Origin: a virus
IMG/VR virus record: IMGVR_UViG_3300020457_000105
Span: 1 to 23,152 of that record
Length of the DNA stretch: 23,152 bases
Direction: 5' to 3' (one strand)
Below, piece by piece: positions 12,797 through 20,900 of this stretch. Each line of letters starts with the position of its first letter. Positions within the stretch are counted from its first letter, which is position 1. Position numbers and translations under genes: made by a program. Below the pieces are notes generated by a model. The model was not told the origin of the DNA and made no database searches. It was given only the letters and a program-made list of their open reading frames with translations.

Positions 12797-15700
12797 TATA
12801 ACATTTAAAGTTAAAGTTGAAAAAGACGGTAACTTAAAAGTTGTTGCTAAAGAAGCTGGCGCAGCTGCTAAAAGCACTGATGATCTTAGTAGATCTACTG
12901 ATCGTGCCACAAAAAGTCGTAATCGTTTTCACAAAGCAGAAAAAGGAGTAGGCCAAGCAGGCCTTTCCAGCGCAAAAGGTTTTTCAAAAATGAATCAAAC
13001 CATGGGCGGAAGCTCAGGGTTGGTTGCGGCCTATGCAACGTTAGCCGCTAATATCTTTGCTCTTACTGCCGCTTTCGGGGCACTTTCAAGAGCCGCACAA
13101 GTAGAGAAACTAAAAGATGGATTAGTAGCAATGGGACAAGCGACTGGTGTTGCTATGAACTCTCTGTCAGAGAATCTTGTAAGAGCTACAGGAAATGCCA
13201 TAAGTTTAGAAGAAGCAATGAGAACTACTGCACAAGTTACCAGTGCGGGGTTTGACCCGAGTCTAATTGAAAGATTAGGAAAAGTTGCCCGAATGGCTAG
13301 CCAAGCTCTTGGTCGTGATTTAAATGATGCGATGCAAAGGATTACAAGAGGTGCCATCAAAATGGAGCCAGAACTTCTTGATGAACTAGGAATTATGGTT
13401 CGTCTAGATGATGCTACGGCTACTTATGCGGCAGGCTTGGGTAAAAGTGCTGATGAGTTAACTAGGTTTGAAAAACAGCAAGCTTTTATGAATGCAGTTC
13501 TTGAAGAAGGAGAGAAAAAGTTCTCTGCTTTAGGAGATGTAGATGTAAATCCTTATACACAACTAGCTGCAACCTTTACTAATTTAACCGAATCTTTTTT
13601 AAATTTAATAAATAATGCTCTTGAACCTGTAGTTAAACTACTAGCTAGTAGTCAGACAATGCTTGTTGGTGCTTTAGTTTTATTTGCTTCAACAGCTGGA
13701 AAGATGGTTCAACCTGCTTTAGGTGCTCTTATTGGAAAAATGGGAGAAATGTCAGGAAAGAGTGCGAAAGCAGCAGTTGATCTTGTAAAACTCACTGGAG
13801 CAACAGGAAAAGGCTCTAAAAAAGTAATGGAACTCAAAGAAGAGCTTGCAAAAGGAAATGTAAATACAGAAAAGTGGAAGTCAGGATTAAATGGCTCTAT
13901 TAGATCTATGGCAGGCTATAGGCGTAGTCTGGACAATAACATAAAAAGTCAAGGGTTATTTAGTAGAGCAACTTTTTCTTCTTTACAATCCTTACGACAA
14001 TCTAAAAAAGACCATCTAGGCTTAGTTAAGGCAAAATTAGCACTAGATTTGGCTAATATTAGAAATTCTCAAAGTAATGCTATAAATACTCTTCAAACAA
14101 ATGGTTTACGAGCAGGAATTAAACAACTTACAGTTGATATGGGTGCTCTGTATGTAGCAAGTACTTCGGCCACGGTAGGTCTTGGTAGGCTGGCAACAGC
14201 CATGGGAGTAGTGGCAGGAGCGGCCAGAGCCGCAGGTGCAGCACTAGCCTTTATGGGAGCGGGGCTGTTGGCTGCTCTAAATTGGATTGGACTAGCAATT
14301 ATGGCAGGAATGCTATTATTCGAAGCGTTTAAAGCAATTAGTGATGCTTTAAAGTCCGAGGAAGAAACCAAATTACAAGCTGCAGCAGAAAATGCAAGTA
14401 CTGCTTTTGACGATCTTAAAACTAATTTGACCGAAGTTGAGTCGGCTTTAGAGGGTCAGTCAAGTAAAATTAAAACTGTTTCAGATAGATATATTGCATT
14501 AAATAATATCATGACTACAACAGTTTCAGAATATAATAAGCTAGCAAAAGCACAAGCAGAATTAGACGCATCAGAAGGTATTGGCGGAAATGAAATAAAT
14601 AAAGACAGCGAAGTTTTAAAGAGTGTGCAAGATTTAGCAAAAAGTTCCGCAGTAATGAGTACAGCGTTAGAAGAAGCTGGATTAAACTTGGCAGATCTTG
14701 AGGCAGGAAATGTAACTTTAAATCAGTTAAATGCCGCCATGAAACAGGTAGCAGAAAATAATAATAAGACAAATACTGCAATGGCAGGGCTCGCAAAAGA
14801 AATCGAAGGTTTAGACGAACCTATGACTAAATTTCTGGCAAAAATAAAAGATACTAGTGATGTTGATGATATAGTTTCAAGTTTTGAAGAGCTAAACGGT
14901 TATATTAAAAATACGGATAATGCTGCTTCAACTTTTGATAAGTTATCAGTTTTTGCAGAAAAAGCAGGTGAGGATACTTTAAAACTACTAGGTATTTCTA
15001 AGGAACAGATAAAAAATGCCAAGGGGAGTGTGGTGATGGAAGAGGCCCTTTTGACGACGCTAGAAGACAAACTAGAGACTGTTGGAGGAATTTTTGAAAC
15101 AGAAAAACAACAACAGATTACTCATAAACAAAGAATGTCAACTTTAAAAGCAGAATTAACTTTATTAAAGCAAAAAGAGGGCTTGTCTGGTGCAGCTGCG
15201 GCAACTTTTGATAAAGAACAAGAGATAGCAAATCAAACCTTAACCAGAATGAATCAGGATATAACATTAAAAAGATTAGCTGCAGGAATACAAGAAGGCG
15301 CTGAGCACACTAATTCAAAAATTTTAGATATGGAAGCGGAACGGGATGCTTTTGTAGCAGCATTACCTGGTAAGCTAGAAAAAACCCTAGCTATAGAAAA
15401 AGAAAATGTCGTTATTCTCCAACGTCAGCAAACAGCCAGAAAAGCCCTTTTAGATATAACAAGTAAAATGATGAGTGCTCAAAATAAGATGCTAGACTTA
15501 GAAGAAGAGCAAAACAAACGTAACTTACAAGCCGCAAATAGAGCAGACCCTAATAGAGGATATAGCTCTGAATTAAATGCAGCAGATAGATTAAAAGCTG
15601 CTGAAGGCGAAGCTAAAGTTATGTTAAAAATCAATAAAGATGGAACCACAACTGAGACAAAAGCTCTAAATTTATTAGATAGACGAAAACTAGCGGCTGA

Positions 15701-17144
15701 AAATGAATATCAAATGACTTTAATTAAGATTGAGCTAGAGTCTGCAATGAATCTTGCTAAGTTAAAAGTTCTTGATGCCGAGATGCGAGTTATACATGCA
15801 AAAGAACAACAATTCTTAAAAGAACAAGCAGCTAAAGATCCAAATAAAACTTTTACTCCAACAGCATACGAAGACTCAGCTATAGGACAAAGTATAGCAG
15901 CTGCTATGAATATTTCAGGTCCTGGAGGTCCCGCAGAAACATTACAGAAGAATCTTGCTAAATCAGTACGTGATGGTGTGGTTAATGGAATAACAGAAGG
16001 AACTGAAAAAACTAAAGAGCAGCGTACAGCTGAAATTCTTGGAGCAACGGGAGCCACCACTGGAGACAGAATTGAAACTATACAGGAGGCAGGAGGCCTA
16101 GATGCCTTAGAGCATACATCACAAAAAATTGGAGCAATAAGAAATTCGCTGGAACCTATGATCGAAGATATGAGGAAATTAGGGCCTGAAGGTGAATTAA
16201 TAGCAGCCGTATCAAGCGGTGCTTTAATAATGGCGGAATCGTGGACTGTAGCTGCAGAAAAGTTTGAGGCGGCAGGGGACGGCATGGGAAAAATGGCAGC
16301 AATTGGAACCGCCGTTGCACAAACCATACAGCAAGTTGCAGCAATAATGAATGCGGCCTCTCAAAATAGAATTGCAGGTATCGATAAAGAAATTGAAGCA
16401 GAGAAGAAAAGAGATGGTAAGTCTAAACAAAGCCTTGCAAAAATAGCGTCTTTAGAAAAAAAGAAAGAGCAAGAACAACGAAAAGCATTTGAGCGAAACA
16501 AAAAACTGCAAATGGCAAGCGTTATTGCATCTACCGCCGCAGGTATAGGAGGAGTTTTAGCAGGTATAAAAGACCCTCTAGTAACTGCTCCAATGGCTGT
16601 TATGTGGGCGGGAATAATCGCTGCAATGGGAGCTGCTCAGCTTGCTGTTATCGCTGGAACCTCATACCAAGGAGGGGGAGGTATACAATCCCCCTCAGCA
16701 CCCACAAGTGTCTCATTGGGAAACAGAAGAAGTTCTTCAGATTTATCTAAGTCTCAATCAGCGAGAGGAGAGCTTGCCTACTTCCGAGGAGACCAAGGAA
16801 TTGGCGGCCCAGAAAACTTCCGTCCCGCCTTTAGTGGAAGAAGAAATTATGCGACAGGCGGGAACATGGGATACGTAGTTGGAGAGCAGGGACCAGAATT
16901 GTTTATGCCTGAGAGACCAGGAACAATCGTACCTGCGGATGATACTGCTGCAGCAATGGGTGGAAACACAAATGTTACTTTCTCAATTAATGCAATAGAT
17001 GCTTCAGGCGTTGAAGAGGTGCTCGCACAGCAACAAGGAAATATTATAGGAATGATAAGAACTGCAGCAAATTCTTACGGAGAGGAATTTATGGAAGATC
17101 TTGATGAAACTACCTATACTGCTCCAGTGGCAAGGAGAGCTTAA
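12786..17144 (+). CDS. Tail tape measure protein (1452 aa)
   Basis: GTG 12786 overlaps the chaperone end by 11 bases and has a weak AAGAGA site. The protein is long, Ala/Lys/Glu-rich and mostly helical or coiled coil. Hydrophobic stretches lie at ~78-105 (AAYATLAANIFALTAAFGAL), ~291-310, ~459-515 (AALNWIGLAIMAGMLLFEAF) and ~1244-1292 (VIASTAAGIGGVLAGI, AVMWAGIIAAMGAAQLAVIA). The C-terminus carries GGNMGYVVGEQGPELFMPER followed by PGTIVPADD (~1358-1386), a signature often seen at the end of tape measures. At about 0.15 nm per residue this implies a tail near 0.2 micrometre, typical of a siphovirus. No lytic transglycosylase or peptidase motif was seen. The stop overlaps the next start (TAATG). 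Confidence 0.93.
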   Translation: MANSITFKVKVEKDGNLKVVAKEAGAAAKSTDDLSRSTDRATKSRNRFHKAEKGVGQAGLSSAKGFSKMNQTMGGSSGLVAAYATLAANIFALTAAFGALSRAAQVEKLKDGLVAMGQATGVAMNSLSENLVRATGNAISLEEAMRTTAQVTSAGFDPSLIERLGKVARMASQALGRDLNDAMQRITRGAIKMEPELLDELGIMVRLDDATATYAAGLGKSADELTRFEKQQAFMNAVLEEGEKKFSALGDVDVNPYTQLAATFTNLTESFLNLINNALEPVVKLLASSQTMLVGALVLFASTAGKMVQPALGALIGKMGEMSGKSAKAAVDLVKLTGATGKGSKKVMELKEELAKGNVNTEKWKSGLNGSIRSMAGYRRSLDNNIKSQGLFSRATFSSLQSLRQSKKDHLGLVKAKLALDLANIRNSQSNAINTLQTNGLRAGIKQLTVDMGALYVASTSATVGLGRLATAMGVVAGAARAAGAALAFMGAGLLAALNWIGLAIMAGMLLFEAFKAISDALKSEEETKLQAAAENASTAFDDLKTNLTEVESALEGQSSKIKTVSDRYIALNNIMTTTVSEYNKLAKAQAELDASEGIGGNEINKDSEVLKSVQDLAKSSAVMSTALEEAGLNLADLEAGNVTLNQLNAAMKQVAENNNKTNTAMAGLAKEIEGLDEPMTKFLAKIKDTSDVDDIVSSFEELNGYIKNTDNAASTFDKLSVFAEKAGEDTLKLLGISKEQIKNAKGSVVMEEALLTTLEDKLETVGGIFETEKQQQITHKQRMSTLKAELTLLKQKEGLSGAAAATFDKEQEIANQTLTRMNQDITLKRLAAGIQEGAEHTNSKILDMEAERDAFVAALPGKLEKTLAIEKENVVILQRQQTARKALLDITSKMMSAQNKMLDLEEEQNKRNLQAANRADPNRGYSSELNAADRLKAAEGEAKVMLKINKDGTTTETKALNLLDRRKLAAENEYQMTLIKIELESAMNLAKLKVLDAEMRVIHAKEQQFLKEQAAKDPNKTFTPTAYEDSAIGQSIAAAMNISGPGGPAETLQKNLAKSVRDGVVNGITEGTEKTKEQRTAEILGATGATTGDRIETIQEAGGLDALEHTSQKIGAIRNSLEPMIEDMRKLGPEGELIAAVSSGALIMAESWTVAAEKFEAAGDGMGKMAAIGTAVAQTIQQVAAIMNAASQNRIAGIDKEIEAEKKRDGKSKQSLAKIASLEKKKEQEQRKAFERNKKLQMASVIASTAAGIGGVLAGIKDPLVTAPMAVMWAGIIAAMGAAQLAVIAGTSYQGGGGIQSPSAPTSVSLGNRRSSSDLSKSQSARGELAYFRGDQGIGGPENFRPAFSGRRNYATGGNMGYVVGEQGPELFMPERPGTIVPADDTAAAMGGNTNVTFSINAIDASGVEEVLAQQQGNIIGMIRTAANSYGEEFMEDLDETTYTAPVARRA

Positions 17145-17947
17145 TGTCGGGGTATAATTTTTCTAATAGACTGCCTGATCCAGATTTTACTATTGGTTAC
17201 TGGGGTGCAGGAGCAGCTTCCGCAGACTCTGCAGCAAGTGCAGATCATGGGCCTGGCTTTGCTTCTGTAAAACTTACTTCTGATCAAAAAGTCATGGTAT
17301 CAAGAACAAACTCAGGAAGAGTTTTGGCGAAAGCAGTTGCAGCACAAAAATGGAATATTGATATAGACTATCATCCAATGACACAAGATGAGTTTCGTCC
17401 TGTAGATGCTTTTTTGCAATCAAAGCAGGGCGCTTTGACATCTTTTTTTGTGGCTCTTCCTCAGTATAATAACCCAAAAAATGCGAATTGGATATCGGCA
17501 CTTACAAATAGTAATAATTCAATAAACGGGGGGAATGCTTTCACTATGACGACTCAATTACCAGGAGTTGCAGGAGACACAAGCATTGTAATTGGAAGCA
17601 ACAATTGGACACCTACTGTTATGGGAGGCGCCGAGCATAATAGTCTTCCAAGACCAGGAGAAGTTTTTACTTTAGCAGACTCTAGTAATAGTAACCATAA
17701 AAAAGTATATATGATTACTCATATTGAAACTAATGGTACATATGCCAGTGCTGATTCTCGTCCTTCTAATAATTCAAGGCTGAGACTAGGAATTTCTCCT
17801 CCCTTGTCAAAAAATGTAGCAACTAATGCAGTTGCAACTTTTATAAATCCTTTATTTCAAGTAATTATGCCAAGTGCAGTACGTTCTTACTCTTTAAACA
17901 CCGATAACTTATACAAGTTTAGTTTAAAACTTGAAGAATACCTATGA
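17144..17947 (+). CDS. Distal tail / minor tail protein (267 aa)
   Basis: ATG 17144 overlaps the tape measure stop. Residues ~1-105 contain SDQKVMVSRTNSGRVLAKAV, AAQKWNIDIDYHPMTQDEFR and FLQSKQGALTSFFVALPQY, a pattern I associate with small proteins between tape measure and hub in marine siphoviruses. The middle (~115-190) is Asn/Ser/Gly-rich and may be a beta insertion with GEVFTLADSS. The end (NPLFQVIMPSAVRSYSLNTD then FSLKLEEYL) is beta-rich. By position it corresponds to a lambda gpM-like or distal-tail-like protein that starts the tail tip complex. The assignment rests on context and motif memory rather than clear homology. The stop overlaps the hub start by four bases (ATGA). Confidence 0.62.
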   Translation: MSGYNFSNRLPDPDFTIGYWGAGAASADSAASADHGPGFASVKLTSDQKVMVSRTNSGRVLAKAVAAQKWNIDIDYHPMTQDEFRPVDAFLQSKQGALTSFFVALPQYNNPKNANWISALTNSNNSINGGNAFTMTTQLPGVAGDTSIVIGSNNWTPTVMGGAEHNSLPRPGEVFTLADSSNSNHKKVYMITHIETNGTYASADSRPSNNSRLRLGISPPLSKNVATNAVATFINPLFQVIMPSAVRSYSLNTDNLYKFSLKLEEYL

Positions 17948-20900
17948 CAACTCAATATACAAAGTACGACGATAATCCAGATTTACAAGCTTCTATCTTA
18001 TCAGAGGATCCTTTTCTATACGCTCATTTAGTAAAGTTTGAAAGAATACCTGATACTGACTCTGGACTAATTGCTGAAGAGCCTAGTGATTATTCTTATA
18101 TAACTGATGCATCTTTTGATATAAGCTTTAATGATGGAAGTAAAAGTGTTGCAGGAACTGCAAACGGTTCCCAGACCTATGTTGCAGGAAGACTATTATC
18201 TGTAGGAAATATTGCAGATACTACAGAGGCAAAAGTAAGTAATGTAAGTCTTACAATTTCAGCAATTTCATTAGGAAGTAAATTTACTGCAAGCGCTGAG
18301 AACACCAGTGCTACTCCTCCAGTTCCTAATAATAGAGTAAATGTACTTAACTCAACTTCTAGTGGTTGTGACATTAAACTAGTAGATACGGATTTTTCAG
18401 GAACTTGGTTAGACTTAGGTTTTTCAGAAGGAGACAGAATAACAGTATCTAGTGGTGACGGTAATAATAACTTAAGTGTTACTATTTCAAGCTTTGAAGA
18501 CAATAATTTTACAGCTTCTTGTATACTACCTAATCAAACTCCTGCAAATGCCACAAATAGAACTGATTATACAATTACATATGAAACTGATGAAGTAACA
18601 GCAGTTTTAGACGATCCCTCTAGCACTACATATAATAACTACATAAATAGAGAAGTTACTATTTATAAAGCTCATATTGACCCCGATAATGGTAATGTTA
18701 TAGGCTCTCCTTATTTATTATTCAAAGGTATTATATCAAAAGCAAAAATAAGTGATGATCCAAATAAGAATTCAGTAGTTACTTGGACACTTACAAGCCA
18801 TTGGGGAGACTTTATACGTGTAAATGGTCGCTTGACCGTTGATGATTCTCATAGAGCCCTTGGAGCAAACGGTAAACCAGATATAGCTGCTTTATATAGG
18901 GATGACTATGCTTTTGACTACGGTTTTGCACACGGTAACCAGGCAATTAATATTATTGCAATTTATCAGGTTCAAGAAACTAGGTACAAATTAAAGAAAT
19001 CTGGACTTTTTGGTTTAAAGACCAAGATGAAAGAGTATCAAGTAACTGTAGATAGAGATGTTGATTTAAGACTAAATCTAGAAGCAAAATATCTGCCCGT
19101 AATTTATGGTGTTCAAAGAACTGATAGTATTCCTGTTTTTGCAGACTCCTTAGCAAATGACCCGAAAAAAATATATGTTGCTTATGCAATCTGCGAAGGA
19201 GAAGTAAGTGGTCTGTATGATATTTATGTTGATGATCAATCTCGTATTTGTATTGATAAAAACGATTCTGATACTCGCTCAACACAGACAGGCGAAGAAA
19301 CAATTGATGTAATATGTGAAGGTAGAATGGATAGAGGGGACACTCTAAGTTCCGCTGCTTCTGTAAGAAATTCTCGTGGTAGAGGCATGGCGCGCTCTCC
19401 TTCAGGTTTTGATTATTATAATGGAGGAATGTATAGTGGAATAGGAAACTGGTTAAATTATTACTACTTTCAACAAAATTTAACTCCTTCTACTCCAGAT
19501 GTTGGTGCAGCAACAGGTGTTACTCACCAGAAACAAACAACTTTAAAATACCCTATATCTTCTCGTTTAGTTTTTCATGCAGGTAGAAGCCATCAACGTG
19601 CAGATGATACTCTTGTTCGTATTGCAGCAGCAGGAAAAAGTAACGCAAATGCAGGATTTAAATTACAATCTGATTTAAGTAATAACTCAGATGAAAGAGC
19701 AGATTATTGGACTCAGAATCATAGACTTCTAGATACTGCATATGTAGTAGCAGAGTTTACTATTGCTGAAGGCGATACAACAATTCCTGAACTTGATTTT
19801 GTTGTTCGAGGAAAAGAAATTGAGCAATATAACTATGATTTCTCTTATCGTCAGCATCCAAATCCTACTTTCTCTTCTGGAACAATAACAGATAAGAGGG
19901 CTCTTTTTAAAGTAAATAATTTTGTTGATTTCTATAGGCTTGATAACTCTGGGGCAAATAATGGTAGACTTGCAACAGGTGTCCAAATTATGGATGCAAC
20001 AGAGTATTTAAATTCAAGAGCAGAAACTGTACACAAGTTTAGATTTGATAGTGATCCCTTACAGGGTACAGATGTAAGAGAGTTTTACATGGTTCCAACA
20101 GGAACCGCCCATAGTAGTGACTCTCGATACCCAATGATAACTTGGAATTATAAGTCTCATTCGGGTACTGTTCCAGGTAATCTTTATCAAACTGTTACAG
20201 AAACTTCAGGAGATGGAAATGCTACAGTCGCAAATACTGGAACTGGTGGTGGAACAGGGGTTGACTTTACAGACTTAGCAGCAAAAATTCAAGCAGCTTT
20301 AGCTTTACTCGGTAACAATCTTTCAATCGGCCTTATACTAAACGGTCAAACTATCGCTGATAGAGTTGCAGAATTTTTAAAATCACAAGCAAACCCAAGT
20401 ACAGATGGTAGTGGAAATACACAAGATAATGATGTTGCTGAGACTCAAGTTGATAAAAATAAAATTACAACATATGCCTTACTTAATGCAATTCAACTAG
20501 CTAGTAATGCTAGCAGCACTAATGATTTTTATAACGGTCAATTTATAACTCTTATACAAACCGATGCTGACGGCGTACAAAATAGACAAACTCGTGAAAT
20601 TATAGACTATGACGGCACTGAAAAAATAGCGTATGTAGGAAACCTTGTAGATGTAGCAGCCGAGGCTAGTGCAGTTACTGGAACATTTGTATCAACTAGT
20701 CAGGTTACAAACTCTTTAACTTTTACTTTAGGAAATATAACAAATCTTGCTGTAGATCAAGTTATTTCGGCAGTTAGTACAGCTACTGCAACCATAGAAG
20801 AAGGCACTAGAATTACAGCAATAGATACAGACACTAAAACTATTACTGTCGACAAACCTGTAAGATTAATTTTCGGAGCCGTTATTCAAGCTCATGCTTC

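Noticed and set aside
15710-16327. Reverse-strand frame of 205 residues within the tape measure gene
   Set aside because: Long antisense frames are common opposite Ala/Glu/Lys-rich coiled-coil genes. No promoter or ribosome site supports it, and the + strand gene is clearly real.
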